NCBI GenBank assembly: GCA_016197405.1
Contig: JACPVR010000030.1
Span: 1 to 64,000 of the forward strand
Direction of reading: 5' to 3'
DNA from: Mycobacterium sp.
GTDB taxonomy: Bacteria; Actinomycetota; Actinomycetes; Mycobacteriales; Mycobacteriaceae
DNA: 64,000 bases
This document shows positions 16,667-25,582 of the stretch, in pieces (position 1 is the first letter of the stretch; each line of letters begins with the position of its first letter). The notes below the pieces were generated by a model. The model did not search any database, was not told the DNA's origin, and saw only the letters and a list, made by a program, of their open reading frames with translations. A program made the translations under genes and the position numbers.

Positions 16667-18058
16667 TCAGCCATAGACGGTTTCACCGTCACCGGACACC
16701 TTGTCGATACGCTTGGCCAGATAGAGCGCCTCCAGCGCCAGTTCCACTGCCGCGGCCCGCTCACCGTCTGATTCCGCACCGAGCCGTTCGGCGATCTGCT
16801 CGATGACGGGCAGGTCTCCGACGGCGGCCAGCACGTCCTTGGCCGACACCCGCTCCCCGGTGGTCACCGGGGAGCCGCTCTCGACCGCGACGACCAGCGA
16901 GGCCACATCTAGTCCGCCCAGCACCCGGGACGCGGTGTCGGCGGTGGCACGGCGCAACATGTGCTCCAGCACGGCCTGCTCACGGCCCTCTTCACCGGAT
17001 TCGAATTCCAGCTTGCCGCGCAACACGTCGATGACGGTGCCCAGATCGACCACCCGGGCGACGGGGTCCTGTTCACCGAGGATCGCGCCGCGATGCCGCG
17101 CCGATGCCGCCACCGTCTCCGCGGCGGCGATGGCGAATCGGGCCGACACCCCGGAACGCTGGTCGATCGAATTGGACTCACGCAGATAGCGCGCGAACCG
17201 TCCGATGATCTGCGTCAGGTAGTCGGGCACCGCCGCCGACAGGTGCGCCTCCTGGGTGATGACACCGACCTCGGCGTCGAGTTCCAGCGGGTAGTGCGTG
17301 CGGATCTCCGCGCCGAAGCGGTCCTTGAGCGGGGTGATGATGCGGCCGCGGTTGGTGTAGTCCTCGGGGTTGGCGCTGGCCACCACCAGCACGTCGAGCG
17401 GCAGGCGCAAGGTGTACCCGCGCACCTGGACATCGCGTTCCTCCATCACGTTGAGCATCGACACCTGGATCCGCTCGGCGAGGTCCGGTAGCTCGTTGAC
17501 GGCGACGATGCCGCGGTGCGCCCGTGGGATGAGGCCGTAGGCGATGGTCTCGGGATCACCCAGGCTGCGTCCTTCGGCGACCTTGATGGGGTCGATGTCA
17601 CCGACCAGGTCGGCGACACTGGTGTCCGGGGTGGCCAGTTTCTCGGTGTAGCGCTGTGAGCGGTGCCGCCATTCGATGGGCAGATCGTCACCGGATTCGG
17701 CCACTCGCCGGATCGACTCCGGGGTGATCGGACTGTAGGGGTGTTCACCCAGTTCCGCGCCGGCGATCACCGGGGTCCATTCGTCGAGCAGACCCGCGAT
17801 CGAGCGCAGCAACCTGGTCTTGCCCTGTCCGCGCTCGCCCAACAGCACGAAATCGTGCCCGGCGATCAGGGCCCGCTCCAGCTGCGGCAACACGGTGTCG
17901 TCGAACCCGAGGATGCCGGGCCACACCGACTCTGCGGTCTCACCAGCGGCCAGCCGGGCCAGCAGATTCTCGCGGATCTCCTGCTTGATACCGCGCTCCT
18001 GATGGCCGGAGGCGCGCAGCTCGCCGAGGGTGCGGGGCAGATTGTTAGGTGATGTCAC
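16667..18058 (-). CDS. MoxR/magnesium-chelatase-type AAA+ ATPase
   Basis: A 463-residue AAA+ ATPase with Walker A GERGQGKTR (around 94-102), a Walker B region (GIVAVNELPDL) and the sensor segment VVASANPEDYTNRGR. It corresponds to Rv0958, annotated as a possible magnesium chelatase. No other chlorophyll or cobaltochelatase genes are nearby, and the adjacent VWA protein suggests a MoxR-type chaperone instead. The GTG start at 18058 follows GTGGAG. It sits downstream of the kinase gene with a 150-base gap, in which I see no strong terminator. Confidence 0.82.
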   Translation of the reverse strand: MTSPNNLPRTLGELRASGHQERGIKQEIRENLLARLAAGETAESVWPGILGFDDTVLPQLERALIAGHDFVLLGERGQGKTRLLRSIAGLLDEWTPVIAGAELGEHPYSPITPESIRRVAESGDDLPIEWRHRSQRYTEKLATPDTSVADLVGDIDPIKVAEGRSLGDPETIAYGLIPRAHRGIVAVNELPDLAERIQVSMLNVMEERDVQVRGYTLRLPLDVLVVASANPEDYTNRGRIITPLKDRFGAEIRTHYPLELDAEVGVITQEAHLSAAVPDYLTQIIGRFARYLRESNSIDQRSGVSARFAIAAAETVAASARHRGAILGEQDPVARVVDLGTVIDVLRGKLEFESGEEGREQAVLEHMLRRATADTASRVLGGLDVASLVVAVESGSPVTTGERVSAKDVLAAVGDLPVIEQIAERLGAESDGERAAAVELALEALYLAKRIDKVSGDGETVYG

Positions 18059-18208
18059 AACTCCACGCTACGACTGTCGGGCCGTCGGGGCATGGCCTCC
18101 CCGGGTATTGCGCCCTCAGCGGACGGTGGAATACCTGCCGAGTGTGCGGTTTCGTCCGCAACACGCCGCCCGGGGCGCACCCAGGCGCACACTCGCGCGC
18201 CGACCGAC

Positions 18209-19570
18209 CTAGGTCGTACCGGACAGCCGCAGCACCAGCCGGCATCCGCCCATCGGGCTGGCTTCCAGACTGGCCGTGCCACCGTGCAATTCGGCCTGCT
18301 GGGCGACCAGCGCCAAACCCAGGCCGGAGCCCGACCGCGCCGCCGTCGAACCCCTGGTGAAACGTTCGAAAACCTCGGCGCGCTCGGCTTCGGGCACACC
18401 GCTGCCGTTGTCGTCGACCCGGATCTCCACACCGGTGGCCGAGCTGTCGGCGGACAGCAGGATCTCGGTCGCCCCGCCGTGTTTGACCGCGTTGGCGATG
18501 GCGTTGTCGATCACCAGCCGCAAACCGGCCGGCATCCCGAGCATCAGCACCGTCGTCGACGAGGCCAGCGCCACCTGCAGGTCCGGGTAGGACCGCATGG
18601 CATCGTGCGCCGCCCGGTCCAGCAATTCGGTGATGTCCACCGGGACGAAATCGTCGACGGTCGTCAGTTCGCCCTGCGCCAGCCGTTCCAGCGCCGTCAG
18701 CGTCGCCTCGATCCGGCTCTGCGTCCGCATCACGTCGCCGATCACCTCGCGTCGCTGGTCGTCGGGTAGGTCGAGGGTCGAGAGCACCTCCAGATTGGTG
18801 CGCATAGCGGTCAGCGGGGTGCGCAGTTCGTGGCTGGCGACGGCGGCGAAATCGCGTGCCGATTCCAGTGCGTCCCGGGTGCGCTGCTGCTCGTCACCGA
18901 TGCGGCCGAGCATGCCTTCGACGGCGTCGCTGATCTCCACGGCCTCGCGCACGCCGCGCACGTGGACCTCGTCGGGATTGGACTGCGCGTTGATGGCGCG
19001 GGCCTGTTGGGCCAGCATCCGGAACGGGTTGACCATCACCAGCGATATCACCCAGCCGACCAGCAGCGTGCCGGCGATGAAGGTGCCGCAGATGATCAGC
19101 ACCCGGGTGTGTTGGGCCTTGATCCGGCGTTCGGCCTCGGCCACCGGGGCGCCCAGCGCTATCGAGGCCTGCCCCGCCGAGAAGGTCCGGACGCGGTACT
19201 CCACACCGTTGATGGTGGTGTTGGCGTAACCGTCTTCCAGTTCGGGCAGCACCAGGTCCGACGGCACCGACAGCGTCAGGCCGGCGATGCGCGCGGTGCG
19301 CACCAGGCTGCCCTCCGGCGGCGGCTGGTCCGGTGCGACACCCGGCGATGTGCTCAGCAGCGCGCTGATGTCCCCGAGGCTGCTGACCGAGTCCAGCCGG
19401 CGGTCGAGCTGGGTGTACTGCTCGTTGGTGATGCCGACCCACACCCAGGTACCGATCAGGATCGCCACCGCGATGACCGAGAGTTCGGACACCACGACGA
19501 TGGTCCGCAGCGACAGCATCTGCATCGGCCGCTGCAGCAGCCGATACATGCGATCGTTGATTTCGGTCAT
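18209..19570 (-). CDS. Orphan PrrB-like sensor histidine kinase
   Basis: A 453-residue kinase: membrane segment at about 23-46, extracytoplasmic loop, second membrane segment at about 157-180, HAMP, phosphoacceptor His247 (VASHELRTPLTAM) and ATPase domain (DNAIANAVKHG, DDNGSGVP, GSGLGLAL). From memory its cytoplasmic half is strikingly close to mycobacterial PrrB. No response regulator gene lies in this window beyond mprA, so it is an orphan. Its ATG abuts the purH stop (TGAATG), so it is translated with a purine-synthesis gene. No kinase lies here in M. tuberculosis, suggesting a duplicated, relocated PrrB. Partner and signal unknown. Confidence 0.85.
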   Translation of the reverse strand: MTEINDRMYRLLQRPMQMLSLRTIVVVSELSVIAVAILIGTWVWVGITNEQYTQLDRRLDSVSSLGDISALLSTSPGVAPDQPPPEGSLVRTARIAGLTLSVPSDLVLPELEDGYANTTINGVEYRVRTFSAGQASIALGAPVAEAERRIKAQHTRVLIICGTFIAGTLLVGWVISLVMVNPFRMLAQQARAINAQSNPDEVHVRGVREAVEISDAVEGMLGRIGDEQQRTRDALESARDFAAVASHELRTPLTAMRTNLEVLSTLDLPDDQRREVIGDVMRTQSRIEATLTALERLAQGELTTVDDFVPVDITELLDRAAHDAMRSYPDLQVALASSTTVLMLGMPAGLRLVIDNAIANAVKHGGATEILLSADSSATGVEIRVDDNGSGVPEAERAEVFERFTRGSTAARSGSGLGLALVAQQAELHGGTASLEASPMGGCRLVLRLSGTT

Positions 19571-21139
19571 TCAGTGCGCGAAATGGCGCGCGCCGGTGAG
19601 ATACAACGTGATTCCGGCCTTCGCTGCGGCCGCGGTGACCTCGTCGTCGCGCACCGAGCCGCCCGGATGCACCACCGCGCGGACGCCGGCGGCGATCAGC
19701 ACCTCGAGGCCGTCGGGGAACGGGAAGAACGCATCCGACGACGCGACCGCACCGCGGGTGCGCTCACCGGCTCGCTCGACCGCCAGCCGGGCCGCATCGA
19801 CCCGGTTGACCTGGCCCATCCCGACACCGACGGTGGCGCCGTCGCGGGCGATGACGATCGCATTGGATTTCACCGCGCGCCCGGCCCGCCAGGCGAAGAC
19901 CAGCTCCGCCAGCAGCTCCGGGTCGGCCGGCTCACCGGTGGCCAGCGTCCAGTTGGCCGGGTCGTCACCGGTGGCGTCGAGCGCGTCGCGCGACTGCACC
20001 AGCAGTCCACCGCTGACCTGGCGGAATTCGGTCCCTCCGGGCTGCGGTTCGGATGCCACCAGGATCCGGATGTTCTTCTTGCGGCGAAGGATGTCCACGG
20101 CGCCGTCTTCGTAGGCCGGGGCGATGATCACCTCGGTGAAGATCTCCGACACCGTCTCGGCCATCTCGACGCTGACCGTGCTGTTGGTCGCGATGACACC
20201 GCCGAAGGCGCTCAGTGGATCGCATTCGTGCGCTTTGCGATGGGCATCGGCCACCGATACCGACGACACCGCGATACCGCACGGGTTGGCGTGTTTGATG
20301 ATCGCGACGCAGGTCTGCTCGTAGTCGAAAGCCGCCCGCCAGGCCGCATCGGCATCGGTGAAGTTGTTGTACGACATCTCTTTTCCGTGCAGCTGCTCGG
20401 CCTGTGCGAGTCCCGGCCAGGCGGTCGCGTCGGTGTAGAGGGCGGCCTGCTGATGCGGGTTCTCGCCGTAGCGCAGCACCGCGGAGCGGTGCCACGTCCC
20501 GCCGAACCACTGCGGCAGACCGGCCGGCACGTCACCGTCCTCGGGTGCCAGCACCTCACCCATCCACGACGCGACGGCGACGTCGTACTCGGCGGTGTGC
20601 CGGAAAGCCAAGGACGCCAGCCTCTTACGCTCGGCGAGGGTGAACCCGCCGGAGCGCACGGCAGCCAGCACGCCGTCGTAGCCGATCGGGTCGACCACCA
20701 CGGCGACGCTGGGATGGTTCTTGGCCGCCGCCCGCACCATCGACGGGCCGCCGATATCGATCTGCTCGACGCATTCGTCCTCGCTCGCGCCGGAGGACAC
20801 CGTCTCGCTGAACGGGTAGAGGTTGACCACCACCAGGTCGAACGCTTCGATGCCGAGTTCGTCGAGAGCGGCAGCGTGTTCGGGTTTGCGCAGATCGGCC
20901 AGCAGGCCGGCGTGCACCTTGGGGTGCAGGGTTTTCACCCGGCCGTCGAGCACCTCGGGGAAACCGGTGACATCCTCGACCGGGGTGACCGGGATACCTT
21001 CGTCGGCAATCTTTTTCGCAGTCGACCCGGTCGAGACGATGGTCACACCGGCGGCGTCGAGACCGCGGGCCAGGTCCACCAGACCTGTCTTGTCGTAGAC
21101 GCTGATCAACGCCCGCCGGATCGGCTTCTTCTCGCTCAT
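19571..21139 (-). CDS. purH: Bifunctional AICAR transformylase/IMP cyclohydrolase
   Basis: A 522-residue enzyme for the last two steps of IMP synthesis. An N-terminal MGS-like cyclohydrolase domain (about 1-150, SVYDKTGLVDLARGL, STGSTAKKI) is followed by the transformylase domain, with KEMSYNNFTDADAAWR and IKHANPCG and the C-terminal HPGGSVRDDEV and GARHFAH. Its ATG overlaps the purN stop (ATGA), so the two formyl-transfer enzymes are made together. Length and motifs are normal. Confidence 0.97.
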   Translation of the reverse strand: MSEKKPIRRALISVYDKTGLVDLARGLDAAGVTIVSTGSTAKKIADEGIPVTPVEDVTGFPEVLDGRVKTLHPKVHAGLLADLRKPEHAAALDELGIEAFDLVVVNLYPFSETVSSGASEDECVEQIDIGGPSMVRAAAKNHPSVAVVVDPIGYDGVLAAVRSGGFTLAERKRLASLAFRHTAEYDVAVASWMGEVLAPEDGDVPAGLPQWFGGTWHRSAVLRYGENPHQQAALYTDATAWPGLAQAEQLHGKEMSYNNFTDADAAWRAAFDYEQTCVAIIKHANPCGIAVSSVSVADAHRKAHECDPLSAFGGVIATNSTVSVEMAETVSEIFTEVIIAPAYEDGAVDILRRKKNIRILVASEPQPGGTEFRQVSGGLLVQSRDALDATGDDPANWTLATGEPADPELLAELVFAWRAGRAVKSNAIVIARDGATVGVGMGQVNRVDAARLAVERAGERTRGAVASSDAFFPFPDGLEVLIAAGVRAVVHPGGSVRDDEVTAAAAKAGITLYLTGARHFAH

Positions 21140-21765
21140 CCTATGTATGCCTTTCGTCCGGTCCAGGTCATGCCGCGGGTGGCTATCGCGGCGAGCACAT
21201 CCACCAGTAGTCGCCGTTCGACGACCTTGATGCGTTCGTGCAGGGTCTGTTCGTCGTCGTCGTCGAGCACTTCGACGGCGCGTTGCGCGAGGATCGGGCC
21301 GGTGTCCACACCGGCGTCGACGAGGTGCACCGTCGTGCCGGTGACGCGCACACCATAGGCCAGGGCGTCGGGCACGGCGTGCGCACCGGGGAACGACGGC
21401 AACAGCGCGGGGTGGGTGTTGAGCACCCGGCCGCCGAAGCGCGCCAGGAACTGCGGGCCCAGGATCTTCATGAAACCCGCCGAGACCACCAGATCGGGAT
21501 TGTGGGCGGCGGTGGCCTCGGTGATCGCGGCGTCCCAGTCGGCGCGCTCGGCGTAGTCGCCGACCCGCACGGTGTAGGTCGGTATCGACGCGGCCGCGGC
21601 GATCTCAAGGGCTCGGCAGTCGCGGTCGACACCGACGGCCACGACGCTGCCCGGGAAGTCGCCGGCCGTCGCCTCCAACAGCGAATTCAGCAGCGAGCCG
21701 GTGCCCGATGCCAAAACCACCAGCCGGGACGGTGCGCTGGGGGGCACACGGAGCGGTTGCTGCAC
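21136..21765 (-). CDS. purN: Phosphoribosylglycinamide formyltransferase
   Basis: A 209-residue GAR transformylase using 10-formyltetrahydrofolate. Motifs: VLASGTGSLLNSLL near the start, SAGFMKILG, the catalytic region NTHPALLPSFPGAHAV, and GVDTGPILAQ. The GTG start at 21765 lies nine bases after the perM stop. Overlaps purH by four bases. Matches Rv0956. Confidence 0.95.
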   Translation of the reverse strand: MQQPLRVPPSAPSRLVVLASGTGSLLNSLLEATAGDFPGSVVAVGVDRDCRALEIAAAASIPTYTVRVGDYAERADWDAAITEATAAHNPDLVVSAGFMKILGPQFLARFGGRVLNTHPALLPSFPGAHAVPDALAYGVRVTGTTVHLVDAGVDTGPILAQRAVEVLDDDDEQTLHERIKVVERRLLVDVLAAIATRGMTWTGRKAYIG

Positions 21766-21774
21766 GGCTAGAGC

Positions 21775-23262
21775 CTAATCGGTGCCCCGGTCCCGCTCCC
21801 GCGACGTCTCTGGAGCATCGGCCGGGTAGTCGTTATCGGCCATCAGCAGGTCCTCCTCGTCGGGCAGACCGGCGAGGTACTCCCGGTCCGCCGCGGCCCG
21901 GGGAACCACCGGAGGTGGCTCGTACACCGGTTCGGGTTCGGGCTCAGGTTCCGGTTCGGGATCGACGGCGCCGGGGATGCGGTCTTCGGCATCCCGGTCG
22001 GGCTCGGGGTCGGGATCTCCGGGCAGGGTCCCCGGCGGCGGCGCCACGCCGCCCGGCAGGGCCAGCACCGGCACGGTCACGGCATCGTCGGGATCGGGTT
22101 CGCCGACGACGGCGGCCGGTGCGCGTCTGGGGCGACGGGTCAGACCGCCGGTCATGGCGACCGTGACGGCGCCGACGACGAAGAACCACAGGAAAACGGC
22201 GGGGCCGAAGGTGCGCTGGTCGACGCCGACGGCGCCGAAGTTGCCGAGTGCGCCGCCGCCGGCGTAGCCGAGCAGCATCATCACCAGAGCAGCCGTCAGT
22301 GATGCTGTCGCCAGCTTCGCCATCGCGGGTCCCAGCGGCAACGGCCGGCGCGCACATTGCTGTCCGACGGCCACCGCGGCCGCGGCACCGATGATCAACA
22401 GCGCGACCCAGACCGGACCCAACGGCGGGGTGGGGGCCGCCGCCAGGATCGGCAGTGCCGGGATGTCCCCGCCGAAAACCGTGAAGGAGCTGAACGTCGC
22501 GAAGCCGACGTGAGCGCTGGAGCCGACTGCCAGCGCGGTGGCGCCGATGACGATGTTCGGCACGTAGAGAACCGACAGCAGTGTCAGGCTGAGCTGACCG
22601 AACAGCGAGTCGGTGATCGAGTACAGCTCGTGCATCGTGGCCCAGTGCACCACCAGTGACCCGGCGGTGACGGCGGCCGACAATCCGAACAGCGCGAGCA
22701 CACCGGCCATCGCGGCGCGCAGCGCATCGGGCGTCCAGGCCGGTAGCGGGCTGGCGGCCAGGGCGCGCCGCCCCACTTTGGATCCGACGCCGAGGACCGC
22801 TCCGATACCGTGCACCGTCAGCACGCTCAGGAACGCCCGCAGTGAACTCGGCGTCTGCAGCTCGGTCAGCACCGAGGACGCGTCGTGGATGACGGCCAGC
22901 GATATCGCGGCGATCAGCAGCGGCCCGCCCAGCGCCGAGCCGATCACCCAGCGGATGACGAACCACGACCCCCGCTCGGCGGTGGCGTGCGCAGTCGTGC
23001 GGGCGACACCCCACACCATGAGCAGCGGCGGCAGCAGCGGCATGATGCCGAGCGCCTGCCCGCCGATCGATATCGGCACCTGGTGCACACCAAGCCAGAT
23101 ACTGGCGATGGCACCGAAGGCGCCGGTCATATCGCTGTTCGCGATCAACAGCTGCAGCAGTACCACTGCCGCGATGATGACGAGCGCGACCGATGACGGG
23201 CCGAATGCGACCCGGACCAGGTCACGTGCCTGGCGTGCCCCCGCCGTGCGGTTCTCCTGCAT
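21775..23262 (-). CDS. perM: PerM-like integral membrane protein (DUF6350)
   Basis: A 495-residue membrane protein with roughly eight to ten hydrophobic segments between residues 20 and 375, then a soluble acidic tail rich in Glu-Pro repeats (around 440-465). It corresponds to Rv0955, PerM, linked in M. tuberculosis to cell division and chronic-phase persistence. No catalytic motif is visible. It lies between the 34-kDa-antigen-like gene and purN in a minus-strand run, the order seen in M. tuberculosis. Confidence 0.85.
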   Translation of the reverse strand: MQENRTAGARQARDLVRVAFGPSSVALVIIAAVVLLQLLIANSDMTGAFGAIASIWLGVHQVPISIGGQALGIMPLLPPLLMVWGVARTTAHATAERGSWFVIRWVIGSALGGPLLIAAISLAVIHDASSVLTELQTPSSLRAFLSVLTVHGIGAVLGVGSKVGRRALAASPLPAWTPDALRAAMAGVLALFGLSAAVTAGSLVVHWATMHELYSITDSLFGQLSLTLLSVLYVPNIVIGATALAVGSSAHVGFATFSSFTVFGGDIPALPILAAAPTPPLGPVWVALLIIGAAAAVAVGQQCARRPLPLGPAMAKLATASLTAALVMMLLGYAGGGALGNFGAVGVDQRTFGPAVFLWFFVVGAVTVAMTGGLTRRPRRAPAAVVGEPDPDDAVTVPVLALPGGVAPPPGTLPGDPDPEPDRDAEDRIPGAVDPEPEPEPEPEPVYEPPPVVPRAAADREYLAGLPDEEDLLMADNDYPADAPETSRERDRGTD

Positions 23263-23309
23263 TCACGTCAGATCGGTTGGACCCGTTGCCGGGGCCGACC
23301 GGGCCGGAC

Positions 23310-24230
23310 TCAGGTCGGCGACGAACCGGACGTGGGACCCGAGGTCTGCGGGGACGACTGTCCCTGACCCGGGGCCGGCGTGGGGGCCGCGCCGCTCGCC
23401 TGGTGCTGTCCGGAGCCGACCGCGGGCGGTGGGCTGAAGCTCGGGAAGCCGGTCGGCGGTGTCGGCGGACCTTCGTTGGAACCGCCGAGCGGTGCCGTGG
23501 TGTTGTACGCACCCGCGCTCGGTCCCTGCTGGTAGCCGCCGTACTGCGGGGCCGGCGAGTAGTTCGGCCGCTGCGCCGACGGCGGGGCGGCGTGCTGTGG
23601 GGTGTGCTGGCCGGGCTGCTGCTGGCCGTAGTAACCGCCCTGGCCGCCGTACTGCTGACCATAGGAGCCGTACGAACCGTAGGGAGCTTCGTACCGCGGC
23701 GGCTTGGGGGCCGGCGGGGTGAGCACCCCGGTGTCGAACAGCAGCACGACGACGGCGGCCGCCGCCTGCAGCACCACGAACGCCAGCACCAGCCACAGCG
23801 CCCAGCCGATGGTGGCGGCCTGCGGCTTGTTGACGATCTGCTCGACCACGGCCAGCAGACCCAGCACCGCGAGCAGTGCGATGAGCGTCGGGTAGCCCTT
23901 GGTCTTGGGCAGCAGGCCGATCGCGGCGAGCAGCGCGGCCAGCACGGTGGCCAGGGTCAGCAGAATGCCACCGGTGCTGGTGGCCTCGACGCTGAACGGT
24001 CCGAGATTGGTGCTGGCGGTGAAAACCGGGCCGAACGCCGCCACATACGCGCCGATACCCAACAGCGCCACGGCGATGTTGAGGTATTCCGGCAGCTTGC
24101 TCGGTCCGGGCTCGGCGGGCGGGGTGTAAGAGGGCGCCGGGGCGGGCGAGCCGTAAGAGCCTGGCGACGGTGCGCCGTACGAGCCGGGCTGATATCCAGA
24201 ATTACCGGGTGAACCGGGTGAGTAGGTCAT
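23310..24230 (-). CDS. 34-kDa antigen-like membrane protein (DUF5336)
   Basis: A 306-residue protein corresponding to Rv0954. A Pro/Gly/Tyr/Ser-rich N-terminus (1-50) is followed by four membrane segments between about 58 and 185. The long C-terminal tail is low in complexity and rich in Tyr, Gly, Gln and Pro (YGSYGSYGQQYGG type), ending with a conserved PPTGFPSFSPPP stretch. The family is mycobacterial and associated with cell envelope and division zones. The ATG at 24230 follows AGGAGAG. Upstream bases 24231-24415 hold only a possible TTGACA element. Confidence 0.8.
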   Translation of the reverse strand: MTYSPGSPGNSGYQPGSYGAPSPGSYGSPAPAPSYTPPAEPGPSKLPEYLNIAVALLGIGAYVAAFGPVFTASTNLGPFSVEATSTGGILLTLATVLAALLAAIGLLPKTKGYPTLIALLAVLGLLAVVEQIVNKPQAATIGWALWLVLAFVVLQAAAAVVVLLFDTGVLTPPAPKPPRYEAPYGSYGSYGQQYGGQGGYYGQQQPGQHTPQHAAPPSAQRPNYSPAPQYGGYQQGPSAGAYNTTAPLGGSNEGPPTPPTGFPSFSPPPAVGSGQHQASGAAPTPAPGQGQSSPQTSGPTSGSSPT

Positions 24231-24415
24231 GACCTCTCCTGTGTCGATGGGCGCCACCGTGGGCGGCGCTTACGTACCGAACACGTCCGGCACATCCGCA
24301 CCGGTCAGTGCGAGAGCCGGGAACGTGATTCGCCTGTCAACGCTAGCGCACCAAGCTGGCGACGCAGTGCGCCCAGCCGCGTGTCCGGTGCCCCTCGACG
24401 GCGTCAGGAGGTTGC

Positions 24416-25582
24416 TCAGACTCCGATCAACTCCGGGCTGTACGCCGAATCGGCTTCCGCTGCTTCGATTTCGCGGACCAACGGCAGCACGCGGGCACCG
24501 AAATACTCGATCTCCTCTTGAAAGTGCAGGAAACCGCCCAGGATCAGGTCCACCCCACGCTTGCGGTAGGCCGCGATGCGTTCGGCGATCTGCTCGGGTG
24601 TTCCGATCAGCTGGGTGCGGAAACCGTCGTTGTACTGCACCAGATCTTCGAAAGTCGAGTCGGCCCACATGCCTTTCTTGTCGCCGGTGGAGTTGCCGGC
24701 CTGCTGCACGGCATCCCGGAAGCCTTCGACGGCGGGCTTGTTCGCCTTGGCGATGATCTCGCGGAGCGTCTCTTTCGCCTCTTTCTCCGTGTCGCGGGCG
24801 ATGATGAATCCGTTCAGCCCGATCTTGACCTCGCGGGCGGCTTCGCGGGCATGCCTGCGGACGTCGACGATCTGTTCGGTGATGCCGTCGAAATCCTTGC
24901 CGTTGGAGAAGTACCAGTCCGAATAGAGGCCGCCGTTGCGGCGCGCGGCGGTCGAGTTGCCGCCCTGGAAGAGTTCCGGGTTGGGGCGTTCGGGCGTGTT
25001 GACCGGTTTGGGCTTCAGCGTGAAGTCGTGGATGCGGTAGAAATCGCCGCGGAAATCCACGTCGTCCTCGGTCCAGATCTTGCGCAACACCTGGAGGAAC
25101 TCGGCGCTGCGACGATAGCGTTCGTCGTGCTCGAGCCAGGGTTCCCCCAGGTGGGTGAACTCGTCCTTGAACCATCCGGAGACCACGTTGACGGCGAACC
25201 GGCCGCCGGAGAGCTGGTCGGCGGTGGCGCCGAGTTTGGCCAGCACCGCCGGTTGCCATAGTCCGGGGTGCACCGCGGCGATGACCTTGAGCCGCTCGGT
25301 TGCCAGCAACAGCGCCAGCGAGAAGCTCGTCGATTCGTGCTGGTATTCGGCGCCGTAGCTGGCCTCGTAGCGGACCTGGGACAGCGCGTACTCGAAGCCG
25401 TTGTTCTCGGCGGTCTGGGCGAGTTTCTTGTTGTACTCGTAGTTCCAGTCGGTGCGCTGCTCGATGTCACTGGTGACCAGGCCTCCACTGACATTGGGCA
25501 CCCAGTAGGCGAACGTGGTCTTCTCGGCGATGCGTTCGGTGGTCATGCAGGCCATCCCAGCAATACCGGGATGCTGCGTCAC
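24416..25582 (-). CDS. sfnG: Dimethylsulfone monooxygenase SfnG
   Basis: An FMNH2-dependent luciferase-family monooxygenase that converts dimethylsulfone to methanesulfinate, 388 residues. Family signatures are clear: FAYWVPNVSGGLV near the start, EYALSQVRYEASYGAEYQHES, NVVSGWFKDEF, EHDERYRRS, FQGGNSTAAR and GFLHFQEEIEYFG. The GTG start at 25582 overlaps the upstream stop (GTGA); Met13 at 25546 fits known N-termini equally well. It sits behind a decarboxylase gene, not in a typical sulfur cluster. The enzyme suggests use of organosulfur compounds. Confidence 0.88.
   Translation of the reverse strand: MTQHPGIAGMACMTTERIAEKTTFAYWVPNVSGGLVTSDIEQRTDWNYEYNKKLAQTAENNGFEYALSQVRYEASYGAEYQHESTSFSLALLLATERLKVIAAVHPGLWQPAVLAKLGATADQLSGGRFAVNVVSGWFKDEFTHLGEPWLEHDERYRRSAEFLQVLRKIWTEDDVDFRGDFYRIHDFTLKPKPVNTPERPNPELFQGGNSTAARRNGGLYSDWYFSNGKDFDGITEQIVDVRRHAREAAREVKIGLNGFIIARDTEKEAKETLREIIAKANKPAVEGFRDAVQQAGNSTGDKKGMWADSTFEDLVQYNDGFRTQLIGTPEQIAERIAAYRKRGVDLILGGFLHFQEEIEYFGARVLPLVREIEAAEADSAYSPELIGV

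Noticed and set aside
18830..21358. Plus-strand open frame of 842 codons opposite the kinase, purH and purN
   Set aside because: It spans three real genes on the other strand, is Arg/His/Gly-rich without domains, and has no ribosome site.
21900..21970. Short tandem repeat in perM
   Set aside because: Encodes a Glu-Pro low-complexity tail; ordinary for this protein family.
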